Source of the DNA: Bacillota bacterium
GTDB lineage: Bacteria > Bacillota > DTU030
DNA: 13,844 bases
Direction of reading: 5' to 3'
Assembly (NCBI GenBank): GCA_012842325.1
Contig: DUTA01000075.1
Location: forward strand, 1-13,844
Shown: piece by piece, positions 1 through 7,866 of the stretch
Position numbering within the stretch: the first letter of the stretch is position 1
How the letters are laid out: every line of letters begins with the position of its first letter
Notes under the pieces: generated by a model
Seen by the model: only the letters and a program-made list of their open reading frames with translations
Told to the model about the DNA's origin: nothing
Database searches by the model: none
Position numbers and translations under genes: made by a program

Positions 1-173
1 CCATGCCGGTTGTTATCCTGGACCAGCTTAGTATGCACATTGGTGAGCTTTTTGACTTAAGCAAAATACCCTGGGATAACTCACCCAGAAATATCAAGAT
101 ATTGAACGAAACTATGGCCTATTACACTTCAGGTAGACCAGGGTCCCGTTCTCATATACACGGTAAAGCTTGA
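1..173 (+). CDS. possible 3' end of an unidentified gene, cut by the window start
   Basis: An open plus-strand frame enters at the window edge and runs to TGA at 171-173. About 57 residues are visible; the first in-frame ATG is at 3, but the true start is probably outside. The translation has an ordinary protein-like composition (for example the stretch LDQLSMHIGELFDLSKIPWD), and the DNA is visibly richer in A/T than its neighbours. I do not recognise a family. It would be convergent with the glycosyltransferase gene and overlap its last 62 bases, which is unusual, so it could also be a gene remnant or a chance frame. Confidence 0.3.
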   Translation, partial: MPVVILDQLSMHIGELFDLSKIPWDNSPRNIKILNETMAYYTSGRPGSRSHIHGKA

Positions 174-1686
174 AATCCAGGATTTCTTCCGGGGGTTCTT
201 TGAAGATTTCCCACCAGGCCACATTCATCTCCGGGGTGTTCCAGGTGATCCGGTGGGAGATGAAAATGGCGGTAATGGGAGCATATTTTTCCAGCTCCCG
301 GATCATGTCGGGATGGAGGGGAAGCTTTACCGACGGGCGGTCGGAATACCAGGCCACCAGGTGGCCGTCGTTGGAGACCACCACTTCCTCCTCGCCCACC
401 AGCCGGGCCAGGTCGGCCAGGGGCTTTCCGAACTGGTCGGCCAGGCGGATATAGACATTGGGTTCTTCCCAGTCGGGCAGGTTGGCCCCCAGCATGGGAA
501 GGGTCAAAAGCAGGAGAAGGCCCACGGCCAGAGCCCGCCTGTGCCCGCAGGTTTTATCCAGCAGCCATTTTAAGGCGGCCAGGCCGAAAATGATATAGAA
601 AGGCAGGAAAATAAAGAAGAGGCGGGGGATGTAGTGGATTACCGCCAGGGCACCCAGCTGCACCACAAAACAGCCGGCCGCCAGGAGGTAGAGCTCTTTG
701 GCCCGCCGCTCCAGGGGAAGGAAAAAGGCAACAAGGGCCAGCACCAGGAGGGCGGCAGCCACCCCGGAAAATTCGGGGGTGAAGAAGTCGGCGGCAAAGG
801 TCAACAGCCCGCCCTTGATCTTGCTTAAAAGAGCCCGGGGGTAGGTCCGGATAAAGCCGAAGACATCGGGGGGAGAGGGGACCATATAGAGGGTGTAGGC
901 GGGGTTGACGCTGGTAAACATGGCTATCTCATACTGCTGCAGGGAAAAGAAGGGGGAGCCAAAGAGGTAAAGGTTGCGGAGAAACCAGGGGCTTGCCGGG
1001 AGTATAAAACCGGCCAGATAACGGGCCGGGGGGCGCCAGCCCTCCTCCCGGCGCTGGAACCACCAGTAAAGGCCCACCAGGGGCAGGAAGACCAGGGCAT
1101 TGTACCGGGCCAGGTAAAAGAGGCCGCCGGCGGCACCGACCAGGTAGTCGCCCCGGGGCGAACGGCAGCCGGGCAAAGCCAAAAGGTAGAACCAGAGGAG
1201 CATCAGGAAGAGGGCCAGGGGTTCCGTCAGCCCCGAGGAGCTGTAATGGAGGTTTTGGGCGCTGAAGATATAGACCAGGGCCGAAGCGGTGGCAACCCCC
1301 GTACCAAAAAGCTGCCGGGCCAGGAGAAAGATCAGCACCAGCCCCCCCAGGTAAAAGAGGCCGGTGACACCGGCCACCACCGGGTCGGTGGCGGGGAGGA
1401 AGCGCAGGGCCAGCCCCAGAATCAGGGGCCAGAGGGGGGCCCGCCAGAGGTTGGGCTGGGGGAAGGGATGGATACTGAGGCCCAGGGGGGTCATGTAAGC
1501 CGAGGTTATCCCCTGACCCCGGGCGATGTTCCTGCCCATGCTGGCGTAATCCATGGCGTCGTTGTAGGGTATGGCCAGGAAGGTGGCCTGATAGGTGTAA
1601 AGCCAGACCCCAATGCCCAGAAAGACTAGCAAAAGCAAAAGGAGCCAGGACCAGGTGGGGCTGACTTGGTCTTTCCTGTCCGTCAT
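112..1686 (-). CDS. GT-C / GT39-like multipass membrane glycosyltransferase
   Basis: A 524-residue integral membrane protein, probably a polyprenyl-phosphate-sugar dependent glycosyltransferase of the PMT/ArnT/GT-C type. A first membrane helix (about 13-30) is followed by an extracytoplasmic acidic motif YNDAMDYASMGRNIARGQG (41-59; D43 and D46 in the position of the catalytic acidic residues of GT-C enzymes). About ten further hydrophobic segments reach to residue 400, then a soluble C-terminal domain of about 120 residues. The start is ATG at 1686, with AGGAGG seven bases upstream. The frame stays open to 1851, but that would overlap the upstream gene. It is the last gene of the four-gene run and lies 83 bases after the flippase-like gene. 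The acceptor and donor sugar cannot be read from sequence; the UbiA neighbour suggests a pentose donor. Confidence 0.8.
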   Translation of the reverse strand: MTDRKDQVSPTWSWLLLLLLVFLGIGVWLYTYQATFLAIPYNDAMDYASMGRNIARGQGITSAYMTPLGLSIHPFPQPNLWRAPLWPLILGLALRFLPATDPVVAGVTGLFYLGGLVLIFLLARQLFGTGVATASALVYIFSAQNLHYSSSGLTEPLALFLMLLWFYLLALPGCRSPRGDYLVGAAGGLFYLARYNALVFLPLVGLYWWFQRREEGWRPPARYLAGFILPASPWFLRNLYLFGSPFFSLQQYEIAMFTSVNPAYTLYMVPSPPDVFGFIRTYPRALLSKIKGGLLTFAADFFTPEFSGVAAALLVLALVAFFLPLERRAKELYLLAAGCFVVQLGALAVIHYIPRLFFIFLPFYIIFGLAALKWLLDKTCGHRRALAVGLLLLLTLPMLGANLPDWEEPNVYIRLADQFGKPLADLARLVGEEEVVVSNDGHLVAWYSDRPSVKLPLHPDMIRELEKYAPITAIFISHRITWNTPEMNVAWWEIFKEPPEEILDFKLYRVYENGTLVYLKCNRP

Positions 1687-1769
1687 AGTCTTTCCTCCTG
1701 CAGCTGAATGGGGCAGGGAATGAGCCAGAAAGGCCGCCGGACACCCCAGCGAAGCCCCCGCCCGGAACG

Positions 1770-2786
1770 CTATTTTTGTTTTCCTTCCCTCCCGTATATT
1801 GCCCTCTCCGCCAGGAAAAGCCCGACAACCCCCAGGGCCACCCCCAGCCACAGGGTGGAAAAACGGGTGATAATGGTGGCGGCCCCGGCCACAGCCGGGC
1901 TTAAGCCGGCCAGGTATAGGAGCCCCAGAATGGTCCCCTCCACGGCCACCAGGCCGCCGGGCAGAAAGGAGAGGGCCCCAACAATGGCGGAAAAGGAAAC
2001 GACGAAAAGGGACTGGAGCAGGGGCAGGTGGGCACCCAGGGCCAGGACTCCCAGGTACAGGACCAGCCCTTCAAAGCCCCAGGACACCAGGCCCAAAAGA
2101 ACGGCAAGGAGCAGGGACCGGGGCCGGAGGAGCTGGTGAAAGCAGGCCTGGATTCTGGCCAGGGGCGGAGCCAGCCGCCCGGCCAGGGGAATCCTTTCCA
2201 GGCGCTGGAGCAGGCCCCGGGTAAGCTCCGGCTTCTGCATCAGGAGGACGAAGAGACCGACGGCCCCGGCGCTGGTTGCCAAAACTGCGCCCCCATAGCG
2301 GTAATAGACGGCCCCCAGGGAGGCCAGGAGGATCATGCTGATCCCGTCGGTGAGGCGCTCGGCCACCACCACGGGGGCGGTGGTGGTCACGGGAATGTCC
2401 CAGCCCTCCTTGAGGAGGTAGCATTTTAAGAGTTCGCCGGCCTTGCCCGGGGTAAGGGTCATGCTGAGGCCCGCTACGAAGATGATCAGGTTTTCCCTTT
2501 CGGGGATAGAGACTCCCAGCTGCCCCAGGAAATAGTGCCACTTCACATACCGCAGGCAGTAGTTGAGGGGGGCCAAAAGGAGGAGGAGGGGAAGATAACG
2601 GTAGTCCATCCCCCCGGCCTGAAACAGTTCCTCCAGGTCCCCCAGCAGGGCGATCCCGGCCGTTACTGCAACCCCCACTGCCAAAAAAAGGAGCAGCCAG
2701 CCTTTATACTGCCGCCAGGGCTTCTTTAAACTTGCCCCTGCCGGGGCTGTGTCCTTTATTTCCACCTTCACCAACCCCGATACCAT
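1770..2786 (-). CDS. lysylphosphatidylglycerol synthase TM-region / YbhN-AglD family membrane protein (flippase-like)
   Basis: A 338-residue polytopic protein of the LPG_synthase_TM (UPF0104, YbhN/AglD-like) family, with about eight hydrophobic segments. Family signatures visible are the LTPGKAGELLK loop (111-121), AERLTDG (142-148), FLPGGLVAVEG (274-284) and an arginine in the final helices (ITRFSTLWLG, 306-315). It is the membrane module alone; there is no cytosolic lysyl-transferase domain, so this is not an MprF-type enzyme. Family members sit in glycosylation and lipid-carrier clusters and are often proposed to help move lipid-linked sugars; that role is inferred here. The ATG at 2786 overlaps the last 19 bases of the DUF362 gene, implying coupled translation. 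The ribosome site is weak, and the GTG at 2765 is an alternative start. Confidence 0.82.
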   Translation of the reverse strand: MVSGLVKVEIKDTAPAGASLKKPWRQYKGWLLLFLAVGVAVTAGIALLGDLEELFQAGGMDYRYLPLLLLLAPLNYCLRYVKWHYFLGQLGVSIPERENLIIFVAGLSMTLTPGKAGELLKCYLLKEGWDIPVTTTAPVVVAERLTDGISMILLASLGAVYYRYGGAVLATSAGAVGLFVLLMQKPELTRGLLQRLERIPLAGRLAPPLARIQACFHQLLRPRSLLLAVLLGLVSWGFEGLVLYLGVLALGAHLPLLQSLFVVSFSAIVGALSFLPGGLVAVEGTILGLLYLAGLSPAVAGAATIITRFSTLWLGVALGVVGLFLAERAIYGREGKQK

Positions 2787-3853
2787 TCAAAGAGGGACCC
2801 CCAATCGGTCTGCCGGAAGCGGCGGATCCGGGAGCGGCCGACGGTGGGGTACCACAGCCAGTCGTGATAGATGTTGGAAGCCAGGGGGGCCCAGACCTTC
2901 AGGGGGGAGTGGAGGGCAATCTTCTCCAGGAAGCGCAGGGGGCCTTTCCGCAGCATCTGGTCCCCCCAGATAACAAAGCTCCGTTTGCTGCGAAAGCCCA
3001 GGTTTAAATTCCCGATGTCATCCCCCACCACCCGGATCCGGTCCGGGTCAGCCGTCCCCAATCCCATCTCCGTTGCCATCCGCAGGTAGGGTATGGACAG
3101 GGGGTCGAAGCCCATTACCCGGGCGGCCACGGCATCCAGGGCCACCGGATCGGCCCCGGCCAGGAGGATGTTGGCAATCCTGGGGACCATGGTCCGGGGT
3201 CCCGCCCCATCCCCGGCCACCGTCCCGTCCATGACGGCAAAGGTCTGGGGATGGAGTTCCCATTGCATCAACAGAAGATCCACCAGGGTCTCGTGCATGT
3301 ATTTGTGGGCGTAATGCCGCACTTCCTTCAGGAGGCCGCCAAAGGCATTCTTGATGGCACCGGTGGTAATGGAATGCCCGTGGGTCTTCAGGGTCGGCAG
3401 GTGGAGCACCGAGCGGCCCTTATACATTTTCGGAATTTCAATTCCCTCGGGAAAAATCTTGTTCAGGACCAGCAGGGGAGCCTTGAAGTCGTGGCGGACC
3501 CATTCCACCTCGGGGAGGGGAATAAACTCGAGGCCGTATTTTTTCAAGACCGGCAGCCAGCAGTTGTTGACGGCCCCGCGGCGGGGATTGGTGACCACCG
3601 TTTTATTTTCCACGGGAAATAAACGGTCGGGAGTAAAGCCATCCTCGGTGAGGGTCTTGACCACACCTTCCAGCTGCCAGGGCTGGGTAGAGCAGGCGGG
3701 AAAGTATTTGGTCCAGGACAGGTTCAATTTCAAGATCAAATCCTGCTCCGGGTCCAGGTATTCCCGGTAGCCGGCCAGTTCCATCACCCGCCTATAGTCT
3801 TCCAATACCCTCTGGGGACGGGTAAATACCGCGGCCACGACAGATTTTTCCAT
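2768..3853 (-). CDS. DUF362 domain-containing protein
   Basis: A 361-residue soluble protein of the DUF362 family (biochemical role unestablished). Family hallmarks visible are LPTLKTHGHSITTGAIKNAF (152-171), AVMDGTVAGDGAGPR (206-220) and ADPVALDAVAARVMGFDP (234-251). There is no appended ferredoxin-type CxxCxxC domain, which some DUF362 proteins carry. The start is ATG at 3853, preceded by a weak purine-rich site, 30 bases after the UbiA-like gene. The next gene overlaps its end. The position between a lipid-phosphate phosphoribosyltransferase and a flippase-like protein suggests a part in the same envelope pathway. It might process the phosphoribosyl lipid, for which no phosphatase or epimerase is seen nearby; that is speculation. 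Confidence 0.85.
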   Translation of the reverse strand: MEKSVVAAVFTRPQRVLEDYRRVMELAGYREYLDPEQDLILKLNLSWTKYFPACSTQPWQLEGVVKTLTEDGFTPDRLFPVENKTVVTNPRRGAVNNCWLPVLKKYGLEFIPLPEVEWVRHDFKAPLLVLNKIFPEGIEIPKMYKGRSVLHLPTLKTHGHSITTGAIKNAFGGLLKEVRHYAHKYMHETLVDLLLMQWELHPQTFAVMDGTVAGDGAGPRTMVPRIANILLAGADPVALDAVAARVMGFDPLSIPYLRMATEMGLGTADPDRIRVVGDDIGNLNLGFRSKRSFVIWGDQMLRKGPLRFLEKIALHSPLKVWAPLASNIYHDWLWYPTVGRSRIRRFRQTDWGSLFEWYRGW

Positions 3854-3883
3854 ACTATCACCATCTTCCAGATATGACTTTGC

Positions 3884-4813
3884 CTACAAGAAATATAATA
3901 TCACCAATATGCTCAAAACCCAAAGGAGAACACTGCCCAAAATTCCCGGATCGTGGAGCAGGAGCTCCTCGGGCTCGCCGCCCTGCCCCTCCTGGTAGAC
4001 CAGGTACAAATAGCGAAAGAGGCCGTAGAGAACCGGCGGTATTGTCCACATCAGGCTGTGGTGGCGGCCGGCTTCGGAAAAAAAGGTATAGAGGGAATAG
4101 GAGACCAGGGTGGCCGTGGCGATGATGCTGATCATCTGGTCCAGGAAAACCCGGGAATAGCGTCCCAACACCTTCCGGTGACCGGTGGCCTCCGCAGCCA
4201 GGGAAACCAGTTCCTGGCGCCTCTTGCCCAGGACCAAAAGGAGGGCCAGGAGAACAGTGCAGAGGACAAACCAGGGGGAAAGCTCCACACCCACCGCCAC
4301 CACGCCGGTCACAGCCCGAAGGACAAAGCCCATGGCCACAGAAAATATATCCAGCAGGGGGACGTGCTTCACCTTGATAATATAGGCAAGGTTTAAAGCA
4401 AGGTAGCCGGCCCCCAGATAACCCACCTTCGGGCCGCTGCGAAAGGCCAAGAGCAATCCCGCCAGGCTCAAAAAGCCGGCAGCGGCCAGGGCCACGGCCG
4501 GCGGGACAAGGCCGGCGGCAATGGGCCGGTGGCATTTTTTGGGGTGTAACCGATCCTGCTCCCGGTCATGGAGATCATTGAGCAGGTAAACGGCACTGGC
4601 CAGCAGGCAAAAGGCGCCAAAGGTCAGGGCGGCGGGATGCCACAGGGTCCGGTCGGTCAGGCGGCCGGAAAAGAGGAGGCCGGCAAAGACCAGCAGGTTT
4701 TTTGTCCACTGCTTGAGCCGCAGGCTGCCGAAAAGGCCTGCCAGGAGCCGGGCCAGGGCACCGCCGGCGGCGGCCGGCCGGCCTATATCGCCCACTTTAT
4801 CCCTCACGGGCAA
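3884..4813 (-). CDS. UbiA-family polyprenyl-phosphate phosphoribosyltransferase (decaprenyl-phosphate phosphoribosyltransferase-like)
   Basis: A 309-residue membrane prenyltransferase-fold enzyme. In the best characterised members (mycobacterial UbiA, Rv3806c) it transfers 5-phosphoribose from PRPP to a polyprenyl phosphate, making the precursor of lipid-linked pentoses. Seen here: SLRLKQWTKNLLVFAGLLFS (30-49), typical of this subfamily; the Asp-rich motif NDLHDREQD (79-87) followed by HPKKCHRPIAAG (90-101); and LGKRRQELVSL plus YSRVFLDQMISII in the second half, also typical. About eight hydrophobic helices. No in-frame ATG exists near the start. TTG at 4813 and GTG at 4807 both follow the GAGGTG site at 4818-4823, at 4 and 10 bases. 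First gene of the leftward run; 30 bases separate it from the DUF362 gene. A quinone or haem role is less likely given these motifs. Confidence 0.85.
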   Translation of the reverse strand: MPVRDKVGDIGRPAAAGGALARLLAGLFGSLRLKQWTKNLLVFAGLLFSGRLTDRTLWHPAALTFGAFCLLASAVYLLNDLHDREQDRLHPKKCHRPIAAGLVPPAVALAAAGFLSLAGLLLAFRSGPKVGYLGAGYLALNLAYIIKVKHVPLLDIFSVAMGFVLRAVTGVVAVGVELSPWFVLCTVLLALLLVLGKRRQELVSLAAEATGHRKVLGRYSRVFLDQMISIIATATLVSYSLYTFFSEAGRHHSLMWTIPPVLYGLFRYLYLVYQEGQGGEPEELLLHDPGILGSVLLWVLSILVILYFL

Positions 4814-4938
4814 GCACCACCTCTAGGTACAAATATGGCATATTCAGTGCAAAGCACAATCCCTCTCTATATTCGGCTCCCGGAGGCAAAGGTCCTCCCT
4901 CCCGGTGCCGGACAAATCCTGCCAGAGGCCTGCAGAGG

Positions 4939-4965
4939 AAAACCGGAGGCATCCCCGCCTCCGGT
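4939..4965 (-). terminator. rho-independent terminator of serS
   Basis: On the minus strand ACCGGAGGC, loop GGGGAT and GCCTCCGGT form a perfect nine-pair stem, followed directly by TTTTCC. It lies 57 bases after the serS stop, so serS is probably transcribed apart from the downstream UbiA-like run. Confidence 0.8.
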
Positions 4966-5021
4966 CCTCCGGCCTGGCAAACTGGCCCCACGCCGGGCCC
5001 AAAGAATCTCTCTTTAGTATA

Positions 5022-6299
5022 TCATTCTTTACCGATAACCTCTACCCCTCCCATATAGGGCTGCAGTACTTTGGGCACGGCCACGGTGCCGTCCTCCTGC
5101 TGGTAGTTCTCCAGAATGGCGGCTACGGTACGGCCCACGGCCAGGCCGGAGCCGTTGAGGGTATGGACATACTCGGCCCTGGCCTTGGGATGGGGCCGGT
5201 AGCGGATCTGAGCCCGGCGGGCCTGGAAATCTTCAAAGTTGCTGCAGGAGGAGATCTCCTTGTAGGCCTGGTAGCTGGGGAGCCAGACCTCGATGTCATA
5301 GGTTTTGGCCGAGCTGAAGCCCAAATCGCCGGTACAGAGGGTTACCACCCGGTAGGGTAGCTCCAGGAGCTGCAGCACCCGTTCGGCATCGTTGGTCAGC
5401 TTCTCCAGCTCCTCATAGGAGTCCTCGGGCCGGGTGAATTTGACCAGTTCCACCTTATTAAACTGGTGCTGGCGGATGAGGCCCCGGGTATCCCGGCCGG
5501 CCGCCCCCGCCTCGGCCCGGAAACAGCCGCTGTAGGCAACATAGTAGATGGGGAGATCCTCCCCGGAGAGGATTTCCTCCCGGTGCAGGTTGGTAACCGG
5601 TACCTCGGCCGTGGGGATCAGGTAGTAGTCCAGGCCTTCCAGTTTAAACATATCGTTGGCAAATTTGGGCAGCTGGCCCGTTCCGATCATGCTGTCCCTG
5701 TTGACAATAAAGGGAGGAAAGATTTCCTTGTACCCGTGCTCCCGGGTGTGGAGGTCCAGCATAAAGTTGATGACGGCCCGTTCCAACCGGGCTCCCAAAC
5801 CCCGGTAGACGGTAAAGCGGGCACCGGTGATCTTGGCCCCCTGGGCAAAGCTCAAGATATCCAGATCCTCACCGATTTCCCAGTGGGGCCTGGGGGTGAA
5901 ACTAAAGGCAGTGGGCTCACCCCAGCGGCGGACCTCCACATTGTCGGTATCATCCTGCCCCACCGGCACACTCTCGTGGGGTATGTTGGGGATGCCCAGG
6001 AGGATCTCCTGGAGCCGCTCCTCCAATTCCTTTACCCTATCATCCAGCTCCTTGATCTTCTGGGAGACGGCCTTCATCTCCCCAATAATCTCCCCGGCAT
6101 CTTCCCCTGCTTTCTTCCTGGCCGCCACTTCCTGGGACACCCTGTTCCGCTGGCTCTTCAGCTGTTCCACTTCCTGGATAAGCTCTCGTCTTTTGGCGTC
6201 GACCTCCTGGAACTCGGCCAGGGTAATATCTACCCCCCGCTTCCGCAGAGCCTCCTCGACAACTTCCGGGTTATTCCGCACAAACTTCAGGTCCAGCAT
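5022..6299 (-). CDS. serS: serine-tRNA ligase
   Basis: A 425-residue class II seryl-tRNA synthetase, the usual bacterial length; it charges tRNA-Ser (and tRNA-Sec where present) in the cytoplasm. The N-terminal MLDLKFVRNNPEVVEEALRK opens the antiparallel coiled-coil arm (about 27-100) that grips the long variable arm of the tRNA. The catalytic core shows TAEVPVTN (230-237), motif 2 FRAEAGAAGRDTRGLIRQHQ (260-279), the SSCSNFEDFQARR region (350-362) and motif 3 GSGLAVGRTVAAILENYQ (383-400). The start is ATG at 6299, with AAAGGAGGGG upstream. The frame is open further upstream to 6392, but that stretch is the T-box leader and terminator. It is regulated by that leader and transcribed from its own promoter. 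Confidence 0.97.
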   Translation of the reverse strand: MLDLKFVRNNPEVVEEALRKRGVDITLAEFQEVDAKRRELIQEVEQLKSQRNRVSQEVAARKKAGEDAGEIIGEMKAVSQKIKELDDRVKELEERLQEILLGIPNIPHESVPVGQDDTDNVEVRRWGEPTAFSFTPRPHWEIGEDLDILSFAQGAKITGARFTVYRGLGARLERAVINFMLDLHTREHGYKEIFPPFIVNRDSMIGTGQLPKFANDMFKLEGLDYYLIPTAEVPVTNLHREEILSGEDLPIYYVAYSGCFRAEAGAAGRDTRGLIRQHQFNKVELVKFTRPEDSYEELEKLTNDAERVLQLLELPYRVVTLCTGDLGFSSAKTYDIEVWLPSYQAYKEISSCSNFEDFQARRAQIRYRPHPKARAEYVHTLNGSGLAVGRTVAAILENYQQEDGTVAVPKVLQPYMGGVEVIGKE

Positions 6300-6325
6300 A
6301 GCATCCCCTCCTTTAACAAATGCTC

Positions 6326-6583
6326 TCACAAATAGAACCCCCCGCCCGTCAGGGACGAGGGGTTCCCGCGTTGCCACCCTGCTTAACCCCACACAATCTC
6401 TCTGGGGTTCTCTCCTGGTGCTGTAACGGGCAGACCCGATCGGCCCCGGCAGCCGGCAGGCCGCGAGACACGACTACTCCAGGGGGGATTCACCGGCGGG
6501 CCGGGTTAGTTTCCACCAACCACTAACTCTCTGGACCGGCTGGCACCGGCTACTCGTCCCTTTCACCATATTTTCCCCTATTT
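6326..6583 (-). promoter_or_regulatory. T-box riboswitch leader of serS
   Basis: The transcribed leader contains the T-box AGGGTGGCAACGCGGG (6365-6380), which pairs with the uncharged tRNA 3' end. It also has a stem I with an AGAGAG bulge (about 6526-6533) and a GTTAGT/ACTAAC hairpin (6505-6527). In the specifier region, GUGAA is followed by UCC (6486-6488), a serine codon. The terminator hairpin overlaps the T-box, as expected for tRNA-dependent antitermination: uncharged tRNA-Ser should permit readthrough into serS. The exact specifier triplet is my reading of the fold, not computed. Confidence 0.92.
6335..6365 (-). terminator. T-box-controlled intrinsic terminator
   Basis: In the RNA sense GAACCCCTCGTCC pairs with GGGCGGGGGGTTC around the loop CTGAC, with two to three G-U pairs, followed by the short U-containing run TATTTG. 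Its left arm begins inside the end of the T-box sequence, so the antiterminator and terminator are mutually exclusive. Confidence 0.8.
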
Positions 6584-6589
6584 ACCGCA

Positions 6590-6618
6590 ATTATACTAAA
6601 ATTCTCTCCCCAGGGCAA
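6590..6618 (-). promoter_or_regulatory. sigma-A promoter of serS
   Basis: On the minus strand TTGCCC (6613-6618) and a perfect TATAAT (6590-6595) are separated by 17 bases, placing the transcription start near 6583, just ahead of stem I of the T-box. Confidence 0.8.
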
Positions 6619-6682
6619 GGATTTTCATCCCGCCCGGGAGGTGTGGGCCGGCTAATATCTATTTATTTCCACCAGCAACCAG

Positions 6683-6711
6683 GATTTCCTTCCCCCGGCC
6701 GGCGGGAAATC
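6683..6711. repeat. inverted repeat in the serS-patatin intergenic region
   Basis: GATTTCC and GGAAATC flank a CCGGCCGG palindrome, giving a strong potential hairpin or operator-like dyad. It lies about 100 bases ahead of the patatin gene. Apart from this dyad and a TACAAT at 6751-6756 without a good -35 partner, I see nothing convincing between 6619 and 6807. Confidence 0.35.
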
Positions 6712-6807
6712 TTCTTCCCTGAGCCCCGCACTCTTCTGCCTCCCTGGCCGTACAATAAGGTAGCAGCAAGGAAAAAGAACAGTGCCGTGCTTGGGGGGTG
6801 GAAAGAT

Positions 6808-7761
6808 ATGGACACTTCCCCATTGACAAGGGAAAAAAGCCCCCTGGTGGGTCTGGCCCTGGGCGGCGGGGGGCTGCGGGGGGCAGCCCATATCGGGGTC
6901 CTCAAAGTCCTCCAGGGGGCAGGCATTGTGCCTGCTTTCCTGGCCGGCACCAGTGCCGGCAGCGTCATCGCCGGCCTTTATGCCGCCGGCTACAGCCCGG
7001 ATAAAATAGCCTCCCTCCTCGCCGGGGTGACCCCCGGGGACCTGTGGGATCCGGCCCTGGGGCGGGGTTTTTTATTACTGCTGGGGCTGACGGGTTTCCT
7101 GCCCCTGGATGCCACCTTCAGCCCCCGCTGGATTCCCCACCTCCCCCTGGGGCTCCTCAAAGGGGAGAAGCTGGAAAAACTCCTGCTGGAATTCACCCGC
7201 CACCTGTATTTCCACCAGCTGCAGCTGCCCCTGGCCGTGGTGGCCACCGACCTCAATACCGGCACCGAGGTAATCTTCTGCTCCCCCGCGACCAAAGAAA
7301 AACTGGCCCCCCGCCTTCCCGGGAGGGTTTTTATAACCAACCAGCCCCTGGGGGTCGCCCTCAGGGCCAGCACCGCCATCCCCGGCATTTTTTATCCCAA
7401 AAAGGTAGGGAGAAGACTCCTGGTGGACGGGGGGCTGAAGAACAATGTGCCGGCAGGGATCGTCAAGGCCGGGGGGGCCCGGGTGGTCCTCGCCGTCGAT
7501 TTGGAGTTTGCCAGCCAGCGGGACGACCGGATCGGAAACTTCCTGGAAGTGATGCTCCAAACCAGCGATATCATGGGGCAGACCATAACGGATCTGCAGC
7601 TGGCCGGGGCGGCCCATTACGTCCTGTATCCCCAGATCTACGACATGAATCTCCTGGCCCTGGACAAAATACCGGCCGCCATCGAGCGGGGAGCTCAGGT
7701 GACGGCCGCAGCCCTGCCGAAAATCAAGGAGCTGATCCGGCAGGCCCAGTTGCTGCCTTGA
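6808..7761 (+). CDS. patatin-like phospholipase family protein
   Basis: A 317-residue patatin-fold acyl hydrolase, related to bacterial RssA/YlbK-type proteins. It should hydrolyse acyl esters of lipids with a Ser-Asp dyad. The oxyanion loop GGGGLRGAAHIG is at 19-30, the nucleophile elbow GTSAGS is at 47-52 (S49), and the catalytic Asp lies in VDGGLKNNVP at 206-215 (D207). There is no signal peptide or membrane helix, so a cytoplasmic or peripheral location is likely. The start is ATG at 6808, six bases after GGGGGGTGG. The open frame reaches back to 6643, but that part is not protein-like and lacks a ribosome site. It is divergent to serS and monocistronic, ending at the hairpin at 7792-7831. 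Natural substrate unknown. Confidence 0.9.
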   Translation: MDTSPLTREKSPLVGLALGGGGLRGAAHIGVLKVLQGAGIVPAFLAGTSAGSVIAGLYAAGYSPDKIASLLAGVTPGDLWDPALGRGFLLLLGLTGFLPLDATFSPRWIPHLPLGLLKGEKLEKLLLEFTRHLYFHQLQLPLAVVATDLNTGTEVIFCSPATKEKLAPRLPGRVFITNQPLGVALRASTAIPGIFYPKKVGRRLLVDGGLKNNVPAGIVKAGGARVVLAVDLEFASQRDDRIGNFLEVMLQTSDIMGQTITDLQLAGAAHYVLYPQIYDMNLLALDKIPAAIERGAQVTAAALPKIKELIRQAQLLP

Positions 7762-7791
7762 AGAGACCGGCCGCCAGAAAGGGAAATTATA

Positions 7792-7831
7792 AAGGTGCCT
7801 GTTCCGATTCTCTACCCGGAGCAGGCACCTT
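7792..7831. terminator. bidirectional terminator between patatin gene and ypeB
   Basis: AAGGTGCCTGTTCCG and CGGAGCAGGCACCTT pair over 15 positions (one G-T) around a ten-base loop. The stem is flanked by A/T-rich sequence on both sides (TTAATTTC on plus, TTTATAATTT on minus), which suits termination of both convergent transcripts. Confidence 0.8.
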
Positions 7832-7866
7832 AATTTCTAACAGCAGGGGCCGGTTCTGGCCTATCC

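Noticed and set aside
71..88. CTGGG...CCCAG hairpin as terminator of the left operon
   Set aside because: The stem has only five pairs and no real T-run follows on the minus strand.
1687..1851. 55-codon N-terminal extension of the glycosyltransferase frame
   Set aside because: It is basic/Gly-rich and not protein-like, it overlaps the end of the upstream gene, and a strong AGGAGG precedes ATG 1686.
3858..4535. 225-codon minus-strand frame within the UbiA-like gene
   Set aside because: It is an alternative frame of a recognised enzyme with Pro/Gly/Arg-rich noise composition.
5466..6335. 289-codon plus-strand frame opposite serS
   Set aside because: It is a mirror of a certain gene in GC-rich DNA; no family resemblance.
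6300..6392. Upstream extension of the serS frame
   Set aside because: It lies inside the T-box and terminator; the MLDLKFVRNN start has an ideal ribosome site and matches SerS N-termini.
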